Notes: generated by a model not told the origin, from the sequence alone. DNA of 64,000 nt from Pseudopyrenochaeta lycopersici (GCA_003313425.1 NHZP01000014.1:806001-870000), one strand, 5' to 3'; positions 22,289 through 35,107 are shown, counted from the first letter of the stretch. Made by a program: numbers and translations.

Positions 22289-23935
22289 ATGGATCCGTCG
22301 AGCAACTTCATCAGTGGCTCGTGTGATGCGCGCAGCAGCAATGGTGAGTTATAGACCTCAACTCTGCTATGTCACGACTGACTGTACGCTCCATTTGTAG
22401 ACTGTATCCTGGCTGCCGAACCCGAGTTCTTACAAATCACGACTGCTCCTTTTCCTCTACTTAAAACGAACAAGCCGAGGCCGCATGTCTGCGAGACGTG
22501 CAATCGATCTTTCACCAGATTGGAACACCTGAAGCGACATGATAGATCGCATATGAAGGAGAAGCCATTTGAATGCCCACAGTGCACAAGGGGCTTCGCG
22601 CGACGTGATTTGCTATTACAACATTAACAGAAACTACATCAGCAAGGTGCTACTTCCTCTAGGCCAGGCAATAGACGTCGAGAGAGTATTAGTAGCCTGT
22701 CACCTAACGCTACTAGGAGGGTGCGGAAAAACTCTAAGGCAAGCAGCATAGCTGGAACTGCACTTAGTGGCACATTAAGCATAAGGCCGCGAGCAAATAC
22801 TATTTGCTACATTATCCCGAGCGCCCTCAACAACCTTCTAGTATCACATAATGCTTTGTTAGCTAGAGGCGGTGAAGTTCGTCCTGGCTACTCCCACCAC
22901 GTCAACTTGCCCGGATTTAATGGCCCCAGTACATTCAATTATCGGGGCATGTCAACTGCTATTAGTAATCAGAGGCAGCATCACAGGCTGGCGAAACTCG
23001 ACACTCGCCCCAGGATTAGCTTAGGTAGTGAACTGCGAACTGCATCCAGTCGAGGGTGCGGACCAGATGCCTCCGAATTGGAAAAGTTCTTCGACTCCTT
23101 ATACTCAATTATTACTCCTAATCAACTGCACCACTTCAAGGAAAATGTGGCAAACCCGCAGTCACCGTTCCCCAGCCCTTTTTCAAACCTGTGCACTAGC
23201 GCTACTTTAATTCAGGAAGACGAGTTCGATTTAGGCGCAGGTTTAGAAGGCTTCACAATATCCTGCGCGGCCAACGAGGCCGGTGTCAATGAGCCTTTAC
23301 TTTCAGTAATTAGCACTACCAGTCAGAGTGGGGTTCAGCGAAGTCATGTTGGATGGAACCAGACAGCTGACCTCCGCAGCTATGGGGCGGCACAACCCCT
23401 TAAGCACTCACTATGATGTCAACCCAGCCACATACTCTCTTGATAGCACGGCAGGACTAGTTCCTAAGCTCATGATAAACGCTATTTCGTAGAAGGAGCT
23501 CGCAGAACAAGGTGTGCAGGCTAATTTCTACATCTCTTAATCCCCACTAGTTTCATGCATAAACCCATGTGCAGGTGTTGCGGGTGCTCCAAATTAGTGT
23601 TTCCAACCTCCGATAACATTTAATTATAATTCCAGCAACATGTTATCATCTTTAAGAAACGAGGAGTGCCAGGAACTACTTGGTGGTCTTCACGGGTGCG
23701 ACAACGGATGCCACCAAATAAGCTTTGATTTTCCACTTATCGCGAGCTTTTAAATATGGCTGTCCTCAGAGGAAATTCTCATAGCTGTACATCAGCTCGC
23801 CTTTGTCTGCTACAGGCGCTGCAAAAGCACAACACCAGATTGCGTGGCTACAGAGCGCCCTGAATCTCCAACATTACCATGCCTAGGCAAACGTGCCAGG
23901 CGAGCGCCTTTCTATGGGTCGCATACGCGCACGTG
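22289..23935 (+). pseudogene. C2H2 zinc-finger transcription factor, decayed
   Basis: Exon 1 is 22289-22343 (MDPSSNF...), followed by a 57-bp intron (GTGAGT...TTTGTAG) and exon 2 from 22401. Two tandem C2H2 fingers follow: [19 protein letters not shown] and [19 protein letters not shown]. The second finger ends at a TAA (22625-22627) just before Q-K-L-H, which truncates the protein at about residue 93. The frame then stays open to 23416. A frameshift near 23340 moves the coding sense to another frame, which is legible to about 23935 with TAG/TAA stops. Intact relatives are nuclear DNA-binding regulators with a C-terminal fungal-specific domain. The fingers themselves are complete, so a short two-finger peptide is conceivable, but the gene as a whole is broken. 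Confidence 0.82.
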
Positions 23936-24493
23936 ATGCTTTTCGTGCTTATATAGTACTCGAACCAAAATGCGAGCGTTGGTGTTAAGGCAGATGTCAT
24001 AGTATCTAGCGCATACAACGTCCTAAAATCAATCCAGTTCTTCCTCGCGTGCCAGTCATCCTTCTACAATACCATCCGCATCCTCAAACACTGTATTAAC
24101 AACTATGTCAATGTGTCCATGATGCATCCAGTTTCCCAAGCACTCCACTCTCTCCAGCGTTCTATGATCACCGATAGTTCAGAGGGTGCGAACGGTGGAC
24201 GAGCGGACTGTTGGAAACACTGGTGCCATTGAACAGAGCAGAAATGAAAAAATAGCAAGTGTAAAGATTGTCTCTTCCTATAAGTTGAAAAGCGGAGATC
24301 TGAGCATCAGAACAGCAAGCAGCAATGAAGTAGAAGCGTCAAGACAGTTCGCGGACGACTGAGGAAAGAGGCCAAGTTGGCTTTGCCTGCCCGTACGCAG
24401 CATGCGCATTTTATGAACTCTGATGCTGCCGAGTGAAGAACCCTTAATCAACTCATCGTAAGTCACCTCTTCGACCCCCTGCCAAGTATGTAC

Positions 24494-24583
24494 TATATAG
24501 GTTAAGAGGGATTTGAGATTATTAACGCGTGTGTAGATTTTTCTGTTACGACAGTTATTCCGTTACGAAGGGATGCACGTTAC
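24494..24583. repeat. Dispersed repeat end ending GGGATGCACGT-TA (copy 1)
   Basis: TATATAGGTTAAGAGG...GATTATTAACGCG...CGTTACGAAGGGATGCACGTTAC matches 59711-59835, which has about 35 extra bases in the middle. The ACGT next to TA is the same terminal signature as the two ACGT elements at 37723 and 54846, so this is probably an orphan pogo-type end. Confidence 0.7.
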
Positions 24584-24752
24584 GAGGCTGCATGCTCTAA
24601 TATTTTAAGAAGTACTATAGTATGCATGTAAGAGCTTATATTTTAATTTTCAGAATTAACTATAAAGTCGTTGTTAGGCTATTTAAGATTAAAATTCAGG
24701 CTTTTTAGTGTATTTAGGAGTTACCAAGCTCCCTGGTAAACCACATTAGCGC

Positions 24753-24995
24753 TAGGGACAAATCTCATGTTAGGGACAAATCTCAAAAACAGTTAAAGCT
24801 CTGAACTAGAAGAACAAGTGTGAATAATTCTTTCTATCTATAAGCTAGAGAACTACATATAGGTCCATAGGAAAGAGCGTGTTTAAGAGTGGCTCATCAC
24901 TGTTTGTGTTAAGCCGTCCCATCATAATCACCGTTTGTGATTAGCCATCACACCACGTGATCTAGGATCCAACTAAAACGTAGGGACAAATCTCA
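24753..24995. repeat. Three copies of the 15-mer TAGGGACAAATCTCA
   Basis: Exact copies at 24753-24767, 24771-24785 and 24981-24995, all on the same strand. Their meaning is unknown. They may be ends of small insertions or of one mobile fragment. Confidence 0.75.
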
Positions 24996-25123
24996 CCAGC
25001 CTGTTGCAGAACGTCATCACTGCGTAATTTGACCCTTCGTGTCTTAGATATTAGCTATACAACTAGGGCCGTAAGTCTCCCCGGAGCTCGCATCTCTCAT
25101 CATTCACTCTGCTGCGATCAACC

Positions 25124-27307
25124 ATGCCGCCCCGCACAGCAGCATCCTTGTATAGAGTCAGTCAGAACAATACACCAGCACATAGAGATTCTAAGGTCAA
25201 CAAGCGACGTTGCGTGCAATCTGCGTGTATCCCATGCTGCAAGCGCAAATCCAAAGCAAGTGTCCCTATGTTATCTAGCAACCAATAAGATGTCCAAGGC
25301 TGAAGAATCGCCTCCGCAGACTAGTATACATCAACTCCCAAACCTGTGGTCAGGTGCTCATTCAGGTTACATGAATTAGTTGCTAACAACTCATTTTTAG
25401 TGCGACGGCGGCACTCCCATGTGTGCAACATGCACTGCCGTCTACAAGATTGAATGCTACTACGATATTAAGAACGCAAGTCGTCACTCCAATCCAGGTT
25501 CATTAAATACAACCCCTGCAGGCACGAAGCGCAATGCAACCGTCGTCGCCACTTCCAACTCTAGGGACGCGTTCAACGCCAAGTTCCTCGTCAACTCCCT
25601 AAGAAAGCTCCCCAAAGAGTACGTGAACGACCTCGTTCGGCACATTCGCAAAGATCCAAAACTCAACATTACTACCGTCGCGGAAACGTGGCGTACGACC
25701 GTAACACTATGTCCAAGCACGCCCCTTAAGCTTTAGAGCCCATCACTAGACTTGAGTATAGCGCTTAGGAAACAAATCGTCACACCTACCAGCAAGAGTC
25801 CTTATTTTGAATGTTCAGCTGGTGTACTGCTGTGCAACGAAGAAAACTTTTGGGCTAGTGGTCGAGTGCATACGAACATAGTACTGCCAGAGTGTCGGGA
25901 AACATCATGGACGACCGTGACGAGCAACCTCAATTTCGTCAAGAAGTTGCTCCAACTCTACTTTATGTGGAGCCATCCATTCTTCGTGCTCCTCAGTCGC
26001 GATTGCTTTTATAAAGACTTTGAAACCGGGCGCAACAAATACTGCTCCCCTTTACTTATCAATGCCGTGTGCGCCTATGCGTGCCATCTAACGAATGATC
26101 CCGCAGGCCGCACCGATCCATCGGACTTCCATACAGCCAGCGATCACTTCTTTGCTGAAGCTAAAAGACTACTCTATGAGGATGATGGAGACCTAAGGCT
26201 CACTACCACGCAAGCACTCTGTATAATAGCAATGTGTAAAACAAGTGCGGGAAGGGACAGCATTGGCTTTAGCTACATAGAAAGGTGCATCCGCATGTGC
26301 GTTGCGTTGGGCTTGCATTTAATCAACAACTCGAGTCCTGCACTAAACCTTACACCGAGCGAGGTCGAAGTTAGAAAGGTTACATTCTGGGGCTGCTTCA
26401 CCATGGACACGTATTGTACCATCTCTTGTTCGCTTTGAGCTACTTCCTAACACATCGCAGGGTCTACTCAATCTACACAGGCCGAATCTCTTAAGTCCCT
26501 CGGGCCGCGATTACCGTCGGGATTCTCTTTGCCTTCCAAGTTTGCCAGGCTCATTGCGTGTCCCGCAAGGCGTCATAATAACACGCATATTTCTCCAAGA
26601 ATTGGCGTCGCTTTCAGAACTGATCAACGACAATAACTACATGTTTTTTGCACCAACGGAACATCTAACGAGCAGAAAGGTGCTGAACTGTTACTATAAA
26701 TACCAGGAGTAGTATAAAAACCTACCGGCTGCGCTAAGGATAGAAGATCAAACGAAGCCTGAACCGCACATTCTAGTAATACAGTATAACTGGCCAGCCT
26801 TCGAATTTATGTTTCCAGCTAATTTTGTGGCGTAGCATGTTCTATTACACCGTCATCGTGCATCTATTCCAGCCGATGCTCAAGGCTGACCTAATGCATT
26901 CCGTAGTGCATCCCAAAGAAGCCTGCATCGATGCAGCCAATAACGTCTTAAGACTTGTTAGGATCTACCGGTCGTTATACGATTTCCGCTCAGCCCCTCT
27001 TGTAATACCACAGATCCTGCTGTCCGTATGCGTAGTACACTTACTATATTCGAAGGACAACAGCATCTCACGACAAAGCCTCGTTGAGGGATTGCAGGGC
27101 CTCGAGGATCTATACGAGTGTCATTACTCTAGCGTCAGGAGTTTCCAAACTATATATACATTGGCGAAAACCTGGAACCTGCCGTGGCTAATAGAGCTGC
27201 AGAGATCTAAGCTAATACCGGAGAGCGAGCCAAACAAGCTTCCTAGTTATTCTCGATTCCATTGCCCATCCGCTCCTCGATGCGACAAGTACAACGACAA
27301 ACATTGA
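25124..27307 (+). pseudogene. NirA-like Zn2Cys6 transcription factor, decayed
   Basis: Exon 1 is 25124-25255. A 145-bp intron begins GC (GCAAGT) with a CTAAC branch site and TTTTTAG acceptor, and exon 2 starts at 25401. The joined sequence forms a full zinc cluster: CIPCCKRKSKC across the junction, then DGGTPMCATC and a final Cys (IECYYD), matching C-x2-C-x6-C-x5-C-x2-C-x7-C. The fungal_trans domain follows: LLQLYFMWSHPFFVLLSRDC, NAVCAYACH, HFFAEAKRLLYED, ALGLHL, and VEVRKVTFWGCFTMDT. A 50-bp intron 26411-26460 restores YTGRIS. Later parts include MLYYTVIVHLFQPML-like text and LAKTWNLPW. Disablements are TAG 25734-25736, TAA 26492-26494, further TAGs near 26711 and 26833, and frame changes. 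The relatives activate nitrate or metabolite genes in the nucleus. Confidence 0.88.
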
Positions 27308-27532
27308 TGGTCGGCCAGATCACTCGCAAGCGAACATACTGTAACATGATACACACGTAAAGTACAGTTGTGCCTTTCGCCGCAGTCACTTGTAATTTTT
27401 GATTCTTACCATTTCATTCCGCCGCACGTTGCTCTCTCTGAATATACGCTTGAGGCAGATCGCTTTTCAGGGCCGCTTGGAACATGCCGCTTCCCGAAAT
27501 AGCAGTGGAGAGTCTTACGCAAAGGTGGTGGG

Positions 27533-28212
27533 ATGCTACCAAAGCCAAACGCCAGGAACTTCATGAAAAAGTACTTCGAGGCTCGCGATCACAACTCTGT
27601 CGCATACGTCTTACAATTCATCCCCTCTATCGTCTCTCTTGGCATCTTCTCCCAACGCCTGTACAAGGTCTACCGCCTCGTCAACTCCATAAAAGCCCGG
27701 CGCGGTGTCAACGGCGCATACGGCGCAGTTGAAGGCATCCTCGCTATAGCAGTCCTCTACACGCTCATCACCACGTTGCTCTCTTGCATCAAGGAGAGTA
27801 GTAATCCTGGAGGTCGAACGCTACGCTGGCTATGGGTCTTGTTGGATCTCTTGTTCGTGGGAGCTTTCATTGCCGTTACTGTTTTGACAAGGCCGAATGG
27901 CGGACTGGCTGGTGCCAGGCATTGCTATAGCCATTCGCGCCTGGGCGACGGCGCGCGTAACGATGTAACTGGCGCGACAGTGGATTCCAATGATGATGCT
28001 TGCAATCTGCCTTGGGGTACATTTATTCTAGCAATTATCAGCACGTAAGTTCACCTGCAATAGCCAGTTTGTATGTTTAGGTAACTAACATGTTGTCTTC
28101 TAGTCTCCTCCACGCTCTCACTGCTGCCTTCCACGAAGTTAATGACCACCGCCGAAGGAACGGACTTAATCATGAAAAAGCCATACGCCAGCAACACGAA
28201 GTAGAGTATTAA
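27533..28212 (+). CDS. Four-helix integral membrane protein (MARVEL-like)
   Basis: Exons 27533-28044 and 28104-28212 (59-bp intron, GTAAGT...CTTCTAG) give 206 aa with the frame preserved. Four hydrophobic segments are visible: YVLQFIPSIVSLGIF, ILAIAVLYTLITTLL, LLDLLFVGAFIAVTVL and WGTFILAIISTLLHAL. A polar loop rich in G, R, N and D follows the third, and the tail is charged and C-terminal. This topology fits fungal MARVEL-type proteins, which are membrane-apposition proteins of unknown detail. The start is uncertain: an ATG at 27484 opens a different frame (MPLPEIAVESL...WWDATK) that looks like the natural N-terminus. A one-base change near 27545 may have separated the two. If so, the annotated protein lacks its first ~20 residues. 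Confidence 0.75.
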
Positions 28213-28420
28213 TTAAGCTACTATAAGCTGTAGTAGCTTCTTGTAGGATTGAGTTAAAACCTCTTGGTCTCCTGAACATCTCAGAGCAGATAAAGGCAAC
28301 TCTGGAAAAGGAGAGTTGTAAGATACGGCATTAACAAAATCAAAGTCTTCATAGAGCTTAATCTAATTAAAACGGGCATACGTAAGCACTGCTAACGTTT
28401 TAATACAGTCATATGGGCTC
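28213..28420. other. Convergent intergenic gap
   Basis: Short AT-rich spacer between the 3' ends of the membrane-protein gene and the HET fragment. No feature seen. Confidence 0.4.
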
Positions 28421-29059
28421 CTAACAGAGACTGAGCAGCTCAATCTGGTAATCCCCTTGATCAAAAGCAGCAACCGCTTCGCCGAGCATGAAGCCGTCCA
28501 AATAACATTCACCCACAACTTCATACTGTCCTTCAGTCTCGCTAGGCCTTAAAATGACAGGCAAGCTGCACCCAAAGAGTATATAGATTTTATCTTTTGG
28601 ATCAATAGTAACAGGGGCGAGGCCAACGTGGCCGGTTTTCGTCGTTATAAGCCGACGGTGCTCGGCATTTCGAGCAATAATGAGACATTCGTCTGTCTGA
28701 AAGCTCAACCAACCGACTGGAGGCTCCGAGGTGGGATCAGGAAAATAATCCTTAAATGGAAGCCCACCAATATGGAACAGTCCTATTCGACGTCTAATAA
28801 ACTCGAATGTCAATATGCCGTTACTTAAGAGGTTGTACCCGTTTTCATCTTCTCCGCATAATTTGTCGAGAATCTCCAAACTTTTGGGACCAAAGGTGTA
28901 TGTGCCAGCCACAGCATCTCTATCAACCTCCTCTCCAAACCATGGCAGGTGAAGAAGGGATGATTGCTTCCCGCGGACACCGGATGTATCAAATAGCAGC
29001 ACGCGTAGAATCGCCTCTGCCGTTGCTGATTTGTCTCCATAGGGTGAATGACCAAGGCT
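28421..29059 (-). pseudogene. HET-family protein, C-terminal fragment
   Basis: An uninterrupted frame of about 212 codons. It starts inside SLGHSPYGDKSATAEAILR, and the far end reads RLITTKTGHVGLAPVTI, GCSLPVILRP and YEVVGECYLDGFMLGEA. This is the conserved C-terminal segment of many HET-domain proteins (R-x-x-x-T-x-x-G-x-x-GLaP ... P-x-iLRP ... vGeaYv-G-M-xGE). The HET domain itself is missing: upstream of 29059 the sequence changes abruptly to RIP-type AT-rich DNA. No internal stops, unlike the HET fragments at 8.8 and 58.8 kb, so truncation was probably recent or the fragment has escaped RIP. No obvious start codon context. Confidence 0.8.
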
Positions 29060-31194
29060 TCCAACCGTACGTAGTACAGTACGGTTGGCCCTCCTCCAGT
29101 TACGCTACGCTCTGAGATTAACTACTATACGTACGGTACTGGCCAAAATCGAGTCTGCTACAGAGCGTAGCCGTAAAACGACCGTAGGCTCGTCCTAAAT
29201 AGGAAATTATAGTATATTTGTAGTGTTAACCTTAGTTTTACCGTTAAATTGTCTTACCGCCGCCTCTAACCTAGTAAGATAACTCTGCACTACGTCCTTC
29301 TGCAGCTAGTTTTTCTATACTTATAGCGCCTTGACTATATTACTATAGAGTAAATTTTAATTATACATAATTATTTATCTACTACTACTAAAAGCTCTTT
29401 TATAGTTACAGCTTATACTAGGTATAGATAAGAAATTAGTAGCTATCTTAAATAATATAGAATACTTATTTTAGCTAACTATAACCTACTAGCGCTATAG
29501 GTCATCTAATAACTTATAATCTGCCTCTAATATATTAATATACTCTTTACGCTAGTTATTATAGTACTCTTAAAGCTAAGAAACTTATTTACAGTATTTA
29601 TTTCTAGCGTGCTAGAGAAGATTGAAGTTAATATCTATTAACTATTTATACTAGCTAGTATAGGTAGTATTAGTATTATTAGAAATACATAGAAGCTTCT
29701 ACTATAGTAGCTAAGATAGTTATAAGTCTTTATCTATTATCTTAGTATTAATATAGGCCTTAAAAGTAGCTAAGATAGAGGCTTTAGCACGCTTATAGTA
29801 CTTTAGATAATATACTTATTATAATCTAAACTAGTTTAAGCGCAGCCTTAGGTAGAGAGTAGTAGCTACTAAGTAGTAGCTAATATCTAGCTTAAGGATA
29901 AGGCAGTTATAGTAGGTTATAAGTTTCTTAAGACTAAACTTAGTAGTAGTTTTAATATATTAGCTTATATAGGACTCTTACTTAGCAGTATATAGTAGCT
30001 ATAAAGCGTGTAAATTTACGAGAGTTTACTATAGAGATCTAAAGCTATTACTACTATTATTACTTTCTAGGCGCTTTATTATCTTATATAGTATTAATAG
30101 AAACTTTATAAGCTTAGCAGCCTTATCCTACTCTTTATTATTTAAGCTATTAAATAGAGGGTTATAGCTATTATTACTAGTAGTATAGGTATTATAGAAG
30201 CGTTAGTTAAAGCTTTAGATAGCGTCCTTAAGCTTAAGGCAGCGTTAGAGTATAAGATAGATAGAATTCTAGTAAATACTACTATCCTATATAAGGTTAA
30301 GTATATTAAACTTATATAAACTCTCCTTATTATTTACTTTATACTATACTTAGTTAAATAGCTTATAGCGCTTATATAATATATATATAGTATTTATAAA
30401 GTTATAAAGCTTCTTAATAACTCCTTACTTCTAAAAAAGATCTAGCTACTTTATAGGGCTTACAGCTATAACCTAAGCCTCTTATTTACTTTTACTCTCT
30501 CTATATAGAGTAGCTTTAATAATAAAGTTTATAATATAACTAGTATAGTAGAGGTAGTAGTACAGCTTAAGATTAATATTAGGATATTTATTAAGGGCTT
30601 AGATAAGTTTAGTGTTATTATTTATAGCGTTATTACCTATAAAGTAGTAGAATTTTAGTGTAATATAATAGAGTTTAATAGTTTTAAGTATAATAGTACC
30701 TTAGGCACTCTTAGTATAGTTACTATATAAGTTTTTAAAGGCATAAGGACGTCTTATTATTTAAAATCTATATCTATAATTCTAAGCTATTATTTTATAA
30801 TATTAGATTCTGCTAGTTAATAAACCTACTGCCTACCTATAATAGTAGGCGGTAAGTCTATTAATAAGACTAGCGTGCGTACGTACTAGTAAAGTAAGTA
30901 ATAATACTAATAAAGCTATAATAGTTTAGAGATATCTATAATAGGCTGCGCCCTTTAAGTAAGAGAGGCTTCGCTACTATCGCACGGGGAGCGAACTCCT
31001 TAATCTCCTCTGCCCCCTTTTCTTATAAGCTCGTACAAGTTAGTAGCTAGAAGAGTACGTCCCTCTTTACTCGTATAAATATATATATATCCTCTAAGGA
31101 TACCTGTAACCTCTTCTTTATCTTTCTCCTTCTATGGTATAGGATAAATGTACACTTATTAGCTAGGCCTCTTCGCCTATAATATAAGGAGAAA
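29060..31194. other. RIP-saturated AT-rich block
   Basis: Dominated by TA, TAG and TTA steps with almost no CpA. Includes the minus-strand degenerate frame 29770-30480. The end (30950-31190) is more GC-rich with pyrimidine runs and TATATATATAT, which could be the LTR/5' region of the Gypsy relic that follows. No LTR pair could be confirmed. Confidence 0.45.
29770..30480 (-). pseudogene. Unknown RIP-degraded minus-strand frame
   Basis: About 235 consecutive codons on the minus strand carry only TAA and TAG stops. Legible parts include FTRILSILYSNAALSLRTLS and VIIVVIALDLYSKLS. It is hydrophobic, leucine- and isoleucine-rich because of RIP, and I cannot assign a family. It may be part of an older retroelement. 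Confidence 0.3.
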
Positions 31195-34100
31195 GATTAA
31201 CAACTTAAAAAGATAATAGACAGATACTAAGGGCCCTTAAACTAACAAGCTTACGAGCTATAATAATAAGAGCACTAGATACAGATAACAGGAGCCTTAG
31301 GATAGCAGCAATACTAGCTGCACTAGCACGCACCTTAGTAACACTAGTTACATCAGCACAACCCCTAATAACTACGTAATAACTAACTCTTAGCAGAAGA
31401 TCTATTAGTAACAGTTAACTCCTTATAAGATAGCCTTAATAAGTTAGCTAGTTAATAGTAGAGCTAGCTATATAAGTTATTATAGAACTAAGTTTAGGAG
31501 CTAAAGAACTTAGTCGCTAAATTAAGCAGTGCATAGATAGTATATATAGTCTCGACCCCCTTTTTAATAGAATAGTAAGACTCTCTTATATAAGAGATTA
31601 GGAAACTAAGACTACTAAATATAGAAGTCTTTAAGAAAAGCTTATATAAGTAATATCTTTAATAGAAAATAAAGGTCTAAGTAAAGCTATACAGAGACTA
31701 TATAGCCTACCTAGATAATAATAGTAGAGTAAATTACGTTATTACTTATATAATAGGCTAAGCGTTTAACGCCCTTAGCTTATACGTGATAAACTTTATA
31801 AATAGGCTAGTAACGCTATCCCTCTTTAAGCTATAGTCCTACCTTAATAACTTCTTTAAGGACTCTATAGTAAGAGAGAAGGCCCTTAAATACCTCTATA
31901 TAACTAAGTAAGGAAGAATAGAATTTAACTCTTATATTTAAGCGTTTAACCTTAAGCTCTTTAAAGCTAAGTTAGATAACGTAAGCTACGTTTAGAAGAT
32001 TAACTATCTTAAGAGTAGCTTAAATAGTAAGCTACTAAGGACCTAAGTAGGTTATTAACTACTATTTAGAGAAATATATAAAAAGTTTATATAATAGACT
32101 AGAGTAACTTAAGAAAATTTAAAAGCTATAGAGAGAATTACTATAAGTAAGAGCTATATAGGCGAAGTATATAATACGTAGAGCTAACTAATAACTTAAA
32201 GAGATAATAATAAAATAAACTAGATAACTTCTATAAGAGCTTACTAGCTTTATATAAAACTTAGAAAAGAATTCTAAAGAATACGTAAACAGGTCTTAAA
32301 AAGGAAAGAGAACAGCGCCTATTTAAGGTGCAGTCTATATAACTACTAAGTAGCCTAGTATATAAGTCTAAAACCTTATATAAATAATAAGGTTACTTTT
32401 ACTATAGCTAGTAACTATAAAACCTCTATCTATAAATATTATTATTAATTCTATATAACTAGCTACTACTATAATTAATAATAGTTACTATACCTACTAT
32501 TTATTAAGTAAGAAACTTATAAGAGACTGAAACTTACTATATATTAAAATCTTCTCTATTAAGATTAAAAGGGTAAATAAATAAAAGAGTATAGTATTAT
32601 ATATTACTAATTTTTTATTAGACGTAGGAGGAATATAGTAGTACGTAGCTACGTACGTTACCCTAACTACTTACTAATATAATATAATCTTTAGGAAGAC
32701 TTAGTTAGAGAGTATTAAAGGCGTTATTAACGTAGAGAAGAAACTTCTATACTTAAAAGTATATAAAGTTACTATATATAGTATAGAACACGCTACCTTA
32801 GACTTTAGCTATACTCTAGTATTAGCTATAGCTTTCTAATACTATATATAATACTATAGATAAAGCTATAGTAAGACTTAAATCTTTACTATAAGCTTAA
32901 GAGATATTAAGAAAGTACTACGCTTAAAGGTCTAGAAAATACTATAGGAAATATATAACGCCTTACTAGCTTACGTATAACTTTATTTAAAGATATTCCT
33001 ACCTAAGGAAGGAAATAAGCTACCTCTATAGTAAGGCCTATAATAAGACTACGTAATAGAGTTAGAAGAGAAGGATAGATAGAAGCTAGAGATACTATAT
33101 AGACCTCTCTACGTAATATTAAGAGATAAACTCTTAGTACTAAGGAAGACGCTATTAGACCTCCTAGATAAAAGGTTTATCTATATAAGTAGCTTACTAG
33201 CAGCCTTACCTATACTATTTATACGTAAGCTAGGAAGAGGACTATAATTCTGTATAGACTATAGAGCTCTTAACGCCCTAACTAAGAAGGACTGTTACCT
33301 ACTACCTCTTAAATGTAAGACGTTAAACTAAATTAGATAAGCTATATAGTATACTAAGCTAGAAGTTACTATAGTATTCTATAAGATAAAGATAAGTAAA
33401 GGATTAGAATAGATAACTATATTTTAAACACGATTTAGATTATATAAGTAGCTAGTAACACTCTTTAGCTTAGTAAATATACTAAGTACCTTCTAGAGGT
33501 ATATTAACTAGGCCCTATAAGACTTCTTAGACAACTTTACCTCTATATATCTAGATAATATCCTTATCTTTACTAAAGGATCTCTCTCTTAGTACTACGC
33601 TTATGTATAAAAAGTATTAGATTACCTATAAGAAGTAAGACTATACCTAGAACTAAGTAAATATAAGTTTAATATTTAGTATATAAAGTACCTTAGCTTT
33701 ATCCTAGAAGTATAGAAGGGTATATCTATAGACTTTAAGAAAGTCTAAGCTATTTAAGAATAGGAGGCCCTAATAATAGTTAAAGGCGTATAAAGATTCT
33801 TAGGGTTTACTAACTTCTATAGATACTTTATCTTAAACTTCTCTTAACTAGTAGAGCCTCTTATATAGCTAATAAGAAAAAAAGAGAAATTCTTATAAGA
33901 TATAGAATAAGAGTAGAGTTTCTAAGCTCTTAAGGATATATTCTTAGCAGATAAAGTTCTTACTACTTTCTTACTTAAATAATAGATAATAGTAGAATAT
34001 AACTCTTTAGGCTTTACTATAGATAAGGTACTATTATAAGAAGATAAGTAAGAAACTCTTTATATAGTAGCTTACCTCTTAAAGAAATTTCTAGCGTATA

Positions 34101-34739
34101 AGAGTAACTACCTAATTTATAATAAGGAGTTACTAGTAGTTATTATATACCTAAATAAATAGAACGTAGAACTCTATAGTATATAAGAATTTAAAGTAAT
34201 TACTAACTATAAGAACCTAGAGTACTTTATAAAGAAGTAAAAGATAATAAAATAATATATATAATAGTTAGTCTACCTATTATAGTTTAATAATATAAAG
34301 CTATAGTACTATCTAGGTAAAGAGAATACCTAAGCGGACGCACTATCTAGAAGAGACTAGGACCTACTATAAAGAATAGACGATAGCTGCCTAGTAAGTA
34401 GAGAGTTTATTATATTAGTACTAGCCTAATAGTAAGATATAATAGTTATAGGGGTTATACGAACCCCTACGTTAACCCTTAACAGCTTAATTATAGCTAA
34501 GTCCCTACTCAAAGCTCTAATCCTTAAGGACTTAATTATTAAACACTAGGACTAAGCTATATAAGACGACTTAACCTATTAGGAAGTCTACAACACTATA
34601 AAGCTAGGTGCTAGGTTACTACCTAGTATAATAAAGAAACTTACTATATTACTAAGAGATTACATAATTAACTTAGAGAGAAAGCTCTAATAGAGATCTA
34701 GGATCTAGGTGCCTAAAAATAAACTCCTTTATACAGGAA
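31195..34739 (+). pseudogene. Ty3/Gypsy retrotransposon relic (gag-pol)
   Basis: The plus-strand frame with TAA/TAG stops shows gag-like text first (31550-32500). Reverse transcriptase follows with LPILFIRKLGRG and CIDYRALN (about 33205-33275) and a YLDN box at about 33544 where active enzymes have Y-x-DD. RNase H text (SNYLIYNKELLVV, about 34100) is followed by GKENTQADALSRR (about 34316-34355), the usual RNase H end. It stops at 34739, where the 23-kb LTR element begins, so the integrase is lost or lies beyond. Sequence right of 57934 did not read as integrase. LTRs not identified. One of the oldest layers in the stack. Confidence 0.85.
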
Positions 34740-34743
34740 TTAT

Positions 34744-35107
34744 TGTGCCGTTGCACAGGGTACCTGGGCAATCAGGTGATGATGGGTTTCCTTTGTCAGC
34801 GAAATTTGGTGATAAAACTTGGAGATGCGAGAGATCTCAACATCATGCACCATGCACCACACACCACGATAATTCACTTCAAAACTGAGATTTTGCAAAG
34901 TAGCTAGTGCATTAGCTATGTCAATTTAATGAGATTTCAGACCATTTTGTTTATTACTTTTAATTAGGCTCTATACTTACCTTCGTTTCTAGCAGACTGC
35001 ACAGGCAGAGCTGCTCCTGTTATTCACGCACGTTTAATTCTAACGTTACCTCTTATTTATAACACCAGAACTGCAGGATTATACTAAACTACTTTATTAA
35101 CTCCACA
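34744..35107 (+). repeat. 5' LTR of the large element
   Basis: 364 bp, starts TGTGCCGTTGCACAGGG and ends AACTCCACA. Differences from the 3' LTR are almost all C/T or G/A. Confidence 0.9.

Larger units (their letters stand above)
23936..25123. other. Repeat remnants, no gene
   Basis: RIP-like sequence. It holds a pogo-end-like repeat (24494-24583) and three copies of a 15-bp word (TAGGGACAAATCTCA). A 62-codon minus frame (24278-24466) has no recognisable content. The C2H2 gene may once have extended into the start of this region. Confidence 0.4.
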
